A stretch of DNA of 64,000 nt, taken from assembly GCF_044385915.1 (NCBI RefSeq), contig NZ_JBISCC010000127.1:1-64000 (forward strand). Reading direction: 5' to 3'. The stretch comes from Thalassobellus citreus (GTDB lineage: Bacteria > Bacteroidota > Bacteroidia > Flavobacteriales > Flavobacteriaceae). The notes under the pieces are model-generated. The model saw only the letters and a program-made list of their open reading frames with translations. It did no database searches and had not been told where the DNA came from. Positions 1-8,498 of this stretch are shown one piece after another (the stretch's first letter is position 1; each line of letters opens with the position of its first letter). Position numbers and translations under genes: made by a program.

Positions 1-282
1 AATTTCCATGTCTTTATCAACTTCAAAGAAATAGTTTCCAGAAGGAAGCGCAGTTAAATCAAATCCTTTTTTATAAGTTCCACTAACGCTTATTAATTCT
101 TTATAAAGAACAATACCGTTATAATCTTTAATAGTTAATAGGTTTCCTTCGCTAACATTATTAATAGTTAAAGCAGTTTCCTTATAAGCTTTTTTATTGT
201 TGTTAGGCGTTTCATTTGCGATACTTAGCATTGTAGTAAACACTGTTACTAATAGAATGCTTTTTTTAATTAGGTTTTTCAT
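1..282 (-). CDS. Secreted protein of unknown function, cut by the window edge
   Basis: The first 94 codons are present; the C-terminus lies beyond the left edge. A basic start and hydrophobic stretch (residues 1-22, ending SIANE) look like a signal peptide. The rest (LTIKDYNGIVLYKE, then LPSGNYFFEVD) has the beta-strand rhythm of small immunoglobulin-like or T9SS-tail-like domains, so export to the periplasm or surface is likely. A good Bacteroidota promoter with a long conserved upstream element precedes it. I do not recognise a function. Confidence 0.6.
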   Translation of the reverse strand, partial: MKNLIKKSILLVTVFTTMLSIANETPNNNKKAYKETALTINNVSEGNLLTIKDYNGIVLYKELISVSGTYKKGFDLTALPSGNYFFEVDKDMEI

Positions 283-310
283 AATTTGAATTTTTTAACG
301 TTCAACGAGA

Positions 311-392
311 CAAAGGTATATGAGAACGAGAAGCTACAAAACATCCATTTTGGCTAATTTGTATGCTTAATTATCTGTTAAATTAAGGTTAA
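311..392 (-). promoter_or_regulatory. Promoter of the left-edge secreted protein with conserved upstream element
   Basis: On the minus strand the -7 box TACCTTTG (318-311) and the -33 box TTTG (340-337) are 18 bases apart, matching the Bacteroidota TTTG / TAnnTTTG consensus. Directly upstream, 341-392 is about 80% identical to 746-796, where the same geometry recurs before a second promoter. Two TTAAC direct repeats 11 bases apart lie at the far end of both copies. This looks like an activator site; the factor is unknown. Confidence 0.6.
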
Positions 393-511
393 GAGGTGTG
401 AGGGTTAATTTAGAATATATTTAGGTGAATTTTTAATAGAAAGTCTATTTGGTGTTTTTTTTGTATTTTAATAACGTAGTATTTATAGCTGTTGTTATTT
501 TAAAATAAAGC

Positions 512-541
512 AAAAAAAAAAGTGAGCCACCACAGCTCACT
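512..541 (-). terminator. Rho-independent terminator, minus strand
   Basis: The stem AGTGAGC/GCTCACT (521-527 with 535-541, 7-base loop) is followed on the minus strand by a run of nine T. No annotated gene reads into it, so it marks the end of a short transcript from the promoter at 716-745. Confidence 0.7.
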
Positions 542-570
542 TTACCAACTAAACTAAATAAGACATTAAA

Positions 571-633
571 CTAATTATTAATGAATTTTGTAAACTCTTT
601 ATTAGAGTTATTATTATGATTGCTACTAATCAT
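571..633 (-). CDS. Possible 20-residue peptide inside a short transcript
   Basis: An ATG at 633 opens a 20-codon frame (MISSNHNNNSNKEFTKFINN) ending at TAG. It lies between a well-formed minus-strand promoter (716-745, predicted start near 709) and a terminator (512-541), so a transcript of roughly 190 bases is predicted. The peptide is Asn-rich with no hydrophobic segment or recognisable motif. The unit could equally be a non-coding RNA. The transcript is better supported than its translation. Confidence 0.3.
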   Translation of the reverse strand: MISSNHNNNSNKEFTKFINN

Positions 634-715
634 TTAAGTTTTAATATATCGTATATTTTAATATATGTATATCTAAATGTTTTACGATAGCAAATATTAC
701 TTTTAATCTGCAAGA

Positions 716-796
716 CAAAATTACAGCAGAAGTAGGCTCTAAAAAACATCAAATTTGACCAATTTATATGCTATATTATCTGTTAACTAAATGTTA
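716..796 (-). promoter_or_regulatory. Second copy of the promoter plus conserved upstream element
   Basis: The minus-strand -7 box TAATTTTG (723-716) and a weak -33 TTTT (745-742) have the same 18-base spacing as the promoter at 311-340. The adjoining 746-796 matches 341-392, including TTAACAGATAAT near the distal end. It would drive the short transcript ending at 521. It also lies upstream of the divergent AraC-family gene at 891, which could use the same site. Confidence 0.55.
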
Positions 797-890
797 AATG
801 AATGTAATGATAAAATAACATAGAATACGGGTAATAAATAATACGTTTTCATAGTTATATATTGTAATTTTGTAATATAATAGATTTGTT

Positions 891-1766
891 ATGATTAATA
901 AAAAACCAACTTTTAGGAAGCTTACCCCGAGTTTCGGCAGTTCTATATTGGTTAAACAACATGTAGATACTGTAGATAAAAATGGTGCTTATTGGCATTT
1001 TCATCCAGAATTAGAGCTTATTTATATTAATAAAGGGCAAGGGAAAACACATATAGGAAATCATTTATCTTATTTTAATAATAGTCAACTTATATTAATA
1101 GGATCTAATTTACCTCATAATGGTTTTACAGATAGATTAACTGCAAACGGAACGGAAACAACCATACAGTTTAAATCTAATTTTTTAGGAGATGATTTTC
1201 TTAATGTTCCAGAAATGGGGCCTATTGTGGCCTTATTTGAAAGAGCAAAAAAAGGTATCCGATTTAAAATTGATACAAAAAAGAAAATAGGAGCTAAAAT
1301 TGAAAAACTTTCAGAATGTGATGGATTAAAACGTGTTTTGAAATTTTTAGATATATTAAACCATTTAGCAAAAACAGATGATTATAATTTGCTGAATGCA
1401 GATGGTTTTGCATTTGAAACAGAAGCACAAGACAGTTCTAAAGTGGATGTTATTTTTAAATATGTTAATAAGAACTTTCAAAAACATATTACTTTAGATG
1501 AAATTGCTGGTGAAGTAAGTATGACGGTTCCAGCGTTTTGTCGTTATTTTAAAAAAGCAACAGGAAAAACATTTACTCAATTAGTTAATGAGTATCGTGT
1601 GGTACATGCAACAAAGTTACTTACAGAAAGCCAAATGAGTATTGCCGATGTTTGTTTTGAATGCGGATTTAATAACTTTTCGCATTTCAATAAGCAGTTT
1701 AATGAAATAACTGGTAAAAGTGCTTCAAATTACAGAAAGGAAATAAAGATGATTATTAGTGGCTAA
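891..1766 (+). CDS. AraC-family transcriptional regulator
   Basis: A 291-residue protein with a cupin-type sensor domain at about residues 25-95 (HFHPELELIYI, then HIGNH) and a C-terminal AraC double helix-turn-helix at about 190-287 (ITLDEIAGEVSMTVPAFCRYF, then FNNFSHFNKQFNEITG). Such proteins usually sense a small ligand, often a sugar, and regulate neighbouring genes. The ligand is unknown and no transport or catabolic gene adjoins it. Its last 11 bases overlap the end of the convergent HD hydrolase gene. A conserved upstream element at 746-796 lies about 95 bases before the start. Confidence 0.85.
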   Translation: MINKKPTFRKLTPSFGSSILVKQHVDTVDKNGAYWHFHPELELIYINKGQGKTHIGNHLSYFNNSQLILIGSNLPHNGFTDRLTANGTETTIQFKSNFLGDDFLNVPEMGPIVALFERAKKGIRFKIDTKKKIGAKIEKLSECDGLKRVLKFLDILNHLAKTDDYNLLNADGFAFETEAQDSSKVDVIFKYVNKNFQKHITLDEIAGEVSMTVPAFCRYFKKATGKTFTQLVNEYRVVHATKLLTESQMSIADVCFECGFNNFSHFNKQFNEITGKSASNYRKEIKMIISG

Positions 1767-2424
1767 TACCATCCCATTCTTTATAAAATTGCTCAAGGAA
1801 ATTTAGCATATAGTTATGGCGTTCATTTGCTATTTGCTTTCCTGTTTTGGTATTCATTTTATCTTTTAAAAGCAGTAGTTTTTCGTAAAAATGATTAATA
1901 GTAGGAGCTGTTGAGCTTTTATACTCAGCTTTACTCATGTTGAGATTCGGTTTAATATTAGGGTTGAAGAGTTCCCTGTTTTTAAAACCTCCATAATTAA
2001 AGCATCTTGCAATACCAATAGCGCCAATGGCATCTAATCTATCGGCATCTTGTATAACATCTAATTCAGTTGATGTAAACCTGTCTGTTTTACTTCCTGA
2101 TAAACTCGATTTAAAAGAAATATTTTCAATAATATTTACAACATGTTCTATAACTAAAGAATCTACATTTAGTTTAAATAGAAATTCACGTGCTATTTTA
2201 GGTCCAACGGTTTCATCGCCATCATGAAATTTACTATCTGCAATATCGTGTAGTAATGCACCAAGCGAAACTACAAATTCATCAACATATTCATTTTTAG
2301 CTATGAGTAATGAATTGTTATAAACTCTTAGTGTGTGAAACCAATCGTGTCCTCCTTCTGCATTAGCAAGTGTTTCTTTTACAAATGCTTTTGTTTTATT
2401 AATTATGTCTTTTGAGTTTGTCAT
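1756..2424 (-). CDS. HD-domain phosphohydrolase
   Basis: A 222-residue soluble protein with HD-superfamily metal motifs: H26 (GGHDWFHTLRV), H59-D60 (ALLHDIAD) and a distal Asp in QDADRLDAIGAIGIAR. The layout matches the YedJ/YpgQ group of small HD hydrolases, which act on nucleotides or other phosphorylated compounds with a divalent metal. The substrate cannot be read from sequence. It is transcribed away from the desaturase gene, with a terminator between them. Confidence 0.8.
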   Translation of the reverse strand: MTNSKDIINKTKAFVKETLANAEGGHDWFHTLRVYNNSLLIAKNEYVDEFVVSLGALLHDIADSKFHDGDETVGPKIAREFLFKLNVDSLVIEHVVNIIENISFKSSLSGSKTDRFTSTELDVIQDADRLDAIGAIGIARCFNYGGFKNRELFNPNIKPNLNMSKAEYKSSTAPTINHFYEKLLLLKDKMNTKTGKQIANERHNYMLNFLEQFYKEWDGISH

Positions 2425-2435
2425 AGTATAAAAAT

Positions 2436-2467
2436 AAAAATTCCTTTCGGTTAGGAAAGGAATTTTT
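2436..2467. terminator. Bidirectional-looking terminator after the desaturase gene
   Basis: The arms AAAAATTCCTTTC (2436-2448) and GAAAGGAATTTTT (2455-2467) pair perfectly around a six-base loop, with T runs on both strands. It lies 25 bases past the stop of the minus-strand desaturase gene and separates it from the HD hydrolase. Confidence 0.75.
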
Positions 2468-2492
2468 TAAAGATATAATTAATATGTTCTAA

Positions 2493-3491
<999 letters not shown>

Positions 3492-3503
3492 CTTTAATAT
3501 TTT

Positions 3504-4241
3504 TTAAGGTTTTATATGTTGTGTAATAGTAGTTTCAATACTATTAATAAGTTCTTGTTTGTCTGCAAAGGTAGCAACTTTTAAAGGCTTATGCACAGTA
3601 AATGTTATATGAGTGCCTAAACCCATAGGGAATTTACCGTAACGTACTGTTTTCCAGGAGTTGTTTATGGTGATAGGAACAACTAAGGCTGATGGAATTT
3701 TTTTGAATAAAATTTCTAAACCTTTTGTTTGAAATGGTTTAGGTTCCCCGTTCTTACTTCGCGTACCTTCTGGAAAAATAACGGCAGTTCTTCTGGTGTT
3801 TTCAATATATTCACCAAATTTCATAAGGGCTGGTAAAGATTGACGCGGATTTTTTCTATCGATTAAAGCAGCGCCTCCATGACGTAAATTATATGATACA
3901 CTAGGAATGCCTTTTCCTAACTCTATTTTGCTAATAAATTTAGGATGGTATTTACGCATGTACCAAGTAAGCGGGTAAATGTCGTGTAAACTTTGATGGT
4001 TTGCAACGAGTATAAGTGGTTGATTGGTGTCAATTTGATGTGGATTATCAAAAGAAAAACGTGTACCTAAAATATTAGCACAACGCATTAATGCAAATTG
4101 CAATGCATCAACACTTAATTTATGAGCTTTATAACCAAATACATTAAAACAGAACCATTGAATAGGATGAAATATAACAAGTGTTAAAAAAAAACACAGA
4201 TAATAAATGAAGCTTAAAGGGTAAGACAATAGTTTTTGCAT
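3504..4241 (-). CDS. plsC: 1-acyl-sn-glycerol-3-phosphate acyltransferase
   Basis: A 245-residue protein with an N-terminal hydrophobic segment (about residues 8-30) and the acyltransferase signatures NHQSLHD (81-87, catalytic His82 and Asp87) and FPEGTRS (156-162, phosphate binding). It acylates lysophosphatidic acid to phosphatidic acid on the cytoplasmic face of the inner membrane. It is the first gene of a two-gene unit with the desaturase. Confidence 0.88.
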   Translation of the reverse strand: MQKLLSYPLSFIYYLCFFLTLVIFHPIQWFCFNVFGYKAHKLSVDALQFALMRCANILGTRFSFDNPHQIDTNQPLILVANHQSLHDIYPLTWYMRKYHPKFISKIELGKGIPSVSYNLRHGGAALIDRKNPRQSLPALMKFGEYIENTRRTAVIFPEGTRSKNGEPKPFQTKGLEILFKKIPSALVVPITINNSWKTVRYGKFPMGLGTHITFTVHKPLKVATFADKQELINSIETTITQHIKP

Positions 4242-4252
4242 GTCGCAAAAAT

Positions 4253-4283
4253 AAAAAAACCACGATAAAATCGTGGTTTTTTT
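4253..4283. terminator. Terminator after the bacilliredoxin gene
   Basis: The arms CCACGAT (4260-4266) and ATCGTGG (4270-4276) have a three-base loop, with A/T runs on both sides. On the minus strand it follows the gene ending at 4343. The plus-strand T run would also stop readthrough. Confidence 0.7.
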
Positions 4284-4342
4284 ATTTTTATTCTAAAGGG
4301 AAGCCTCTTTCCTTGTGTAAGAGGACTAGGAAGTGAGACTTT

Positions 4343-4753
4343 CTAGCAATGCTCGTTATAAGCATCAACAAGATTTTCTGCAATTAATTCTGCAGGACGC
4401 CCTTCAATATGATGACGCTCTAACATGTGTACCAATTCACCATCTTTAAATAAAGCCATACTTGGTGAACTAGGAGGAAACGGAACCATATATCCACGAG
4501 CTTTATCAACAGCTTCTTTATCAACACCTGCAAAAACAGTTGTAATATGATCTGGTTTTTTATCGTTAGCTAAACTCATTCTAGCACCTGGGCGAGCATT
4601 TGCTGCTGCACAACCACAAACCGAGTTTACAACCACAAGTGTAGTCCCTTCTTTTGCTATAGCTGCATCAACTGCTTCGGCAGTATGTAATTCTTCAAAA
4701 CCAACATTTGTTAAATCTTCGCGCATTGGTTTTACTAATTCTGCTGGATACAT
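4343..4753 (-). CDS. BrxA/BrxB-type bacilliredoxin (YphP/YqiW family)
   Basis: A 136-residue thioredoxin-fold protein with the diagnostic CGC motif (C46-G-C48, in NSVCGCAAANARPG). In Bacillus this family removes bacillithiol from S-thiolated proteins. Flavobacteria widely carry the protein, where the low-molecular-weight thiol partner may be bacillithiol. It is a single gene with its own terminator, divergent from the TerB/DnaJ gene. Confidence 0.85.
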   Translation of the reverse strand: MYPAELVKPMREDLTNVGFEELHTAEAVDAAIAKEGTTLVVVNSVCGCAAANARPGARMSLANDKKPDHITTVFAGVDKEAVDKARGYMVPFPPSSPSMALFKDGELVHMLERHHIEGRPAELIAENLVDAYNEHC

Positions 4754-4873
4754 ATTTTTAAATTTTTATAATTAACAATTTTTTAGACTACAAAGATACC
4801 AATTGTGTAACAATATGGTATAATTATCAACTAACTAATATTATATTTGACGATAAATAAAATTTATACTTAC

Positions 4874-5626
4874 ATGAGTTTTTCAAAATGGATAGGTGGC
4901 GCTTTAGGCTGGTCGTTTGGAGGTCCAATAGGGGCTATTATTGGTTTAGCATTAGGTAGTGTAGTTGATGCGTTAGCCGATGGACAAGAACAACCACAAA
5001 TACGTGGAAGACAAAGAACACAACCACAGCGTAGACCACAAACACATTCGGGCGATTTTGAAGTGAGTTTACTCATATTAGCATCTATTGTTATAAAAGC
5101 AGATGGCAAACAGGATAAACGCGAATTAGATTTTGTGCGTCAGCAATTTGTAAATATGTATGGTAAAGAGCGTGCTAATCATGCTTTTAAATTGTTTAAA
5201 AACATAAACAAGCAAAATAATATATCTACCAGACAAGTATGTTTGCAAATTAAACAAATGATGGATCATCCGTCGCGTTTACAACTCATGCACTTTTTGT
5301 TTGGTATTGCAAAAGCCGACGGAACGGTAACCGAAGATGAAGTAAAACAAATTTATACCATTGCTGGTTATTTAGGTATTAGCTCGCGCGATTATGAGAG
5401 TATAAAAGCTATGTTTTATAGCAGTAGCGATAATGCTTATAAAATTTTAGATATTACTAAAAGTGCTACGGTAGACGACATTAAAAAAGCTTACCGAAAA
5501 ATGGCTAAAAAATACCACCCAGATAAAGTGATTCACTTAGGTAAAGAACACCAAAAAGGTGCCGAAGAAAAGTTTAGACAAGTACAAGAAGCTTACGAGC
5601 AGTTGCAGAAGGAGCGTGGGTTTTAA
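4874..5626 (+). CDS. TerB-domain/DnaJ-domain membrane co-chaperone (DjlA-like)
   Basis: The ATG at 4874 is preferred to an in-frame TTG at 4847 and gives 250 residues. A Gly-rich hydrophobic segment at about residues 6-35 (GGPIGAIIGLALGS) is a likely membrane anchor. It is followed by a TerB-like helical domain (about 60-175) and a C-terminal J domain with the HPD tripeptide (KKYHPDK). This is the order in DjlA, which recruits DnaK to the membrane. The neighbours are not chaperone genes. Confidence 0.85.
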   Translation: MSFSKWIGGALGWSFGGPIGAIIGLALGSVVDALADGQEQPQIRGRQRTQPQRRPQTHSGDFEVSLLILASIVIKADGKQDKRELDFVRQQFVNMYGKERANHAFKLFKNINKQNNISTRQVCLQIKQMMDHPSRLQLMHFLFGIAKADGTVTEDEVKQIYTIAGYLGISSRDYESIKAMFYSSSDNAYKILDITKSATVDDIKKAYRKMAKKYHPDKVIHLGKEHQKGAEEKFRQVQEAYEQLQKERGF

Positions 5627-5629
5627 TAG

Positions 5630-6343
5630 TTATTGTGAATAGTAATATTTTTTTAAAAAATCACCTTTGGTCAAAATGATTATTTCAAGAATGATGTTTT
5701 CATATTTGTCTCTCTCTGAATATACCTTATAAAGATTGAAATTATTATTATTTAAATTTAGGTTGCCAGTATCGGTGAATACTTTTTTAATAAAAATTAA
5801 TCGATGACTAAAGTCGATGAATAAAGGGGTTGATATATTTAGAATATATCTTTTAAAATCCCAACTATTATTTGTTTTTATTTTTCCGAAAGGATTTATT
5901 TGTAGATAAAAGGATTCATTTAGAATTTTTTGATTAATAACGCTAAAGTCAAAAATTCCTAAGCATGCGCTATTAAAAACCCAAATCAAGTTAACGAAAA
6001 AATCTTCTTTTTCTTTTATTTTTTCAGAAGTGATTTTTGAGTTTTGAAGCATTAGTACTACTTCATTTGGTAATTTAATGTCTGCAATATGTTTTCTTTG
6101 ATCTTTTTTTATAATAATTTCTTGCCATTCGATTGGGAAATTAGAAACCCATTCATTATGCCATTCGCAAATTGAATTGTACCATTTATCACAATTTGTG
6201 TAGGCGGACTGATGATGCCAATAAAAAAGGGAATTGATGTTTTTTGTTGTAATCAAAGATGATTTACAAAATTGACAAACACCTATTTCGCCCAAAGAAT
6301 TTGCGCGTATTCTTTTGTTTTCTTTATTTAAAGCATAAATCAT
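5630..6343 (-). CDS. CoiA-like competence/nuclease family protein
   Basis: A 237-residue protein. An N-terminal CxxC zinc-ribbon-like part (GVCQFCKSSL) is followed by a Trp/His-rich stretch (WHHQSAYTNCDKWYN) and then HIADIKLPNEVVLMLQNSKI, which resembles the PD-(D/E)XK-type core of CoiA proteins (D..E..Q.S). CoiA supports transformation in Gram-positive bacteria; in Bacteroidota its role is unknown. It abuts the TerB/DnaJ gene tail to tail (3 bases) and is more AT-rich than its neighbours. The assignment rests on motif reading only. Confidence 0.5.
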   Translation of the reverse strand: MIYALNKENKRIRANSLGEIGVCQFCKSSLITTKNINSLFYWHHQSAYTNCDKWYNSICEWHNEWVSNFPIEWQEIIIKKDQRKHIADIKLPNEVVLMLQNSKITSEKIKEKEDFFVNLIWVFNSACLGIFDFSVINQKILNESFYLQINPFGKIKTNNSWDFKRYILNISTPLFIDFSHRLIFIKKVFTDTGNLNLNNNNFNLYKVYSERDKYENIILEIIILTKGDFLKKYYYSQ

Positions 6344-6428
6344 TTTAAAATGGCATGTTATATCTTTTTAAAGTAAAAATAAAATAAATTGCATTCAAGT
6401 TCTTTTATATCAATCAAATTTTAAACAA

Positions 6429-6881
6429 ATGAAAAACATTTTCGACCAAAAAGAAACAGATACTGTAATAGGTAGAATTAACAAACTCTCGTCTAACACA
6501 AATCCGTTATGGGGAAAAATGAGTGTCGATCAAATGTTGGCACACTGTAATGTGACTTACGAAATGGCTTTTGAAGATATTCACCCAAAAGCTACGGGGT
6601 TTAAAAAGGTATTGCTAAAATTATTTGTAAAGCCTATCGTTGTTAGCGAGAAACCATATAAGAAAAACTCTAGAACAGCGCCTCAGTTTTTAATTGCGGA
6701 TGCTAAAAATTTTGTAGAAGAGAAAACTAGATTAATAGACTATTTAGTGAAAGCACAAAGTTTAGGAGAAAGTCATTTTGATGGCAAAGAGTCTAATTCC
6801 TTTGGTAAGTTAACTAAGCAAGAATGGAATAACATGTTTTACAAACATTTAGACCATCATTTAAACCAGTTTGGGGTATAA
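6429..6881 (+). CDS. DUF1569 / DinB-like protein
   Basis: A 150-residue protein resembling the DUF1569 family, part of the DinB/YfiT four-helix-bundle superfamily: PLWGKMSVDQMLAHC near the N-terminus and FYKHLDHHLNQFG at the C-terminus supply the conserved histidines, probably a metal site. These proteins often act as thiol-dependent transferases or hydrolases. No substrate can be inferred. It is a single gene followed by a strong terminator. Confidence 0.7.
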   Translation: MKNIFDQKETDTVIGRINKLSSNTNPLWGKMSVDQMLAHCNVTYEMAFEDIHPKATGFKKVLLKLFVKPIVVSEKPYKKNSRTAPQFLIADAKNFVEEKTRLIDYLVKAQSLGESHFDGKESNSFGKLTKQEWNNMFYKHLDHHLNQFGV

Positions 6882-6901
6882 TTGAAAACATATAAAAACA
6901 A

Positions 6902-6937
6902 AAAAGCCCGCAAAACAATATTGTTTTGCGGGCTTTT
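6902..6937. terminator. Perfect-palindrome terminator
   Basis: The 18-base arms at 6902-6919 and 6920-6937 are exact reverse complements (GCCCGC core), with T/A-rich outer ends. It lies between convergent genes ending at 6881 and 6959 and can serve both. Confidence 0.8.
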
Positions 6938-6958
6938 AGATTTTTTAAGAAATATTTT

Positions 6959-7213
6959 CTAAAGACTTAAAACTTCTTTACTTGTATATACTTTCGTATC
7001 GTTGTCTTTATCAAAAATCATAACTATTTTATTGTCATCATTTAAATAAACAGATGCTAATTTCCAACCATCAGTTTCAGATGCTTCTAATAAACATTTG
7101 CGAACATCAGGATTGTTTAAGTTTAATTTTGAGTTTTTAATTGTATCAGCTTTTGCATTAAAAGAAAGTAAAAGCGTAGCAGCTACTGCTAATAATTGTA
7201 ATTTTTTCTTCAT
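6959..7213 (-). CDS. Small secreted protein of unknown function
   Basis: 84 residues with a clear signal peptide (KKKLQLLAVAATLLLSFNAKA, cleavage near residue 22). The mature part of about 60 residues contains one Cys and a beta-rich C-terminal half (VYLNDDNKIVMIFD). No motif is recognised. It lies 51 bases downstream of the LD-carboxypeptidase gene and may be co-transcribed with it. Confidence 0.6.
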   Translation of the reverse strand: MKKKLQLLAVAATLLLSFNAKADTIKNSKLNLNNPDVRKCLLEASETDGWKLASVYLNDDNKIVMIFDKDNDTKVYTSKEVLSL

Positions 7214-7264
7214 AGAGTTTATGTTTAGGGGTTTAAAATAAAGGCAAGATTAAAACATATTCTA

Positions 7265-8281
7265 TTAATTCTTAAAAATAACGGTTGATTGTTCATTATT
7301 TACGGTTAAATCAACAGTTCTCCCCAAAATAAGCGCTCGATTATCTTTAGCATGTCCTGAATGCATGTTAAATACTACAGGGAAATTATACTCTTTTAAA
7401 ACCTCTAAAATAAGTTGTTCAATTGAAGCTCCCCAAGGTGTTGTGTTTTTCTTAATTTTAGTCATGTCGCCAATAATAACGCCGTTACAATTTTCAAAAT
7501 AACCCGCACGTTTTAAGCTTTGTAGTAACCGGTCAATATGATATTTATATTCGCCAATTTCTTCAATAAATAAAATTTTTCCAGAGGTATCCATGCTCGT
7601 TTTAGAGCCTAACATTGTTTGTAATATCGATAGGTTACCTCCAATTAATTCACCAGTAGCCGTTCCTGTTTTATTATAGCTAGAACCTTTTAAAGTATAC
7701 GTTAAAGGATTTCCAAAAAGCGCTTTTTTAAAGGTTGAAATAGTTTCTTTAATAGTTTCGGCATCATCTTGTAAGCTGGTACACATCATGGCGTGTAAAC
7801 TCTCAAAACCTTCGTTATGAATTTGACTGTGAAGTGCCGTAATATCAGAATAACCAATAACCCATTTCGGATTCTTTCTAAATTTAGTGTAATCTAATTT
7901 ATCTAAAATTCTAACGGCACCGTAACCGCCACGTGCACACCAAATAGCACTAATTTTGGGGTCGTCTAAGGCATTTTGAAAATCTTCACAACGTTCATCG
8001 TCGGTTCCTGCAAAATGATTCGCTTGGTTAAAAACATGTTTTCCGACTACAGCATGTAAACCCCAGCTTTTTAAGAGTGCTTTTGCTTTTTCAACTTCAC
8101 CAATTCTATTTTTTAAAATACCTGAAGGTGCAACAATGGCAACAGTATCGCCTGCTTTTAAGTATGGAGGTTGTATCAATGTACTAGTTTTATTTAATGA
8201 TATGTTTTGAGCTGAAAAGTGTGTTCTTCCTAAGAAAAAAACAACTAAAAACAATATTGAGGTTAATGAGATTTTCGACAT
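7265..8281 (-). CDS. LD-carboxypeptidase, peptidase family S66
   Basis: 338 residues from the ATG at 8281, which gives a clean signal peptide (SILFLVVFFLG); a start five codons upstream is also open. The S66 triad is visible: Ser in VIGYSDITALH, Glu in FIEEIGEYKYHIDRL and His in NMHSGHAKDN. The family cleaves the L-D bond of murein tetrapeptides during peptidoglycan recycling, or detoxifies microcin-like conjugates (MccF). The predicted export suggests a periplasmic role. Confidence 0.85.
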   Translation of the reverse strand: MSKISLTSILFLVVFFLGRTHFSAQNISLNKTSTLIQPPYLKAGDTVAIVAPSGILKNRIGEVEKAKALLKSWGLHAVVGKHVFNQANHFAGTDDERCEDFQNALDDPKISAIWCARGGYGAVRILDKLDYTKFRKNPKWVIGYSDITALHSQIHNEGFESLHAMMCTSLQDDAETIKETISTFKKALFGNPLTYTLKGSSYNKTGTATGELIGGNLSILQTMLGSKTSMDTSGKILFIEEIGEYKYHIDRLLQSLKRAGYFENCNGVIIGDMTKIKKNTTPWGASIEQLILEVLKEYNFPVVFNMHSGHAKDNRALILGRTVDLTVNNEQSTVIFKN

Positions 8282-8498
8282 AATGTAAATGTACATTTTT
8301 TTAGTGAAATTCTATTTTCAAAAGTTAGAAAGAGGAATTCAAAATAGTTGATGGAACTAATCCTGCTTTTTTCTGGGGGATTTTTTGTTTCATACTTTTT
8401 ATTTTCCAATTCGAAGTCAAAATGCGTACTTTTACGGCTTGAAAAAGAACCGCTATTCTAAGTGAAGCGCGGTAATTGTTGAAATTAAATTTAGATTG

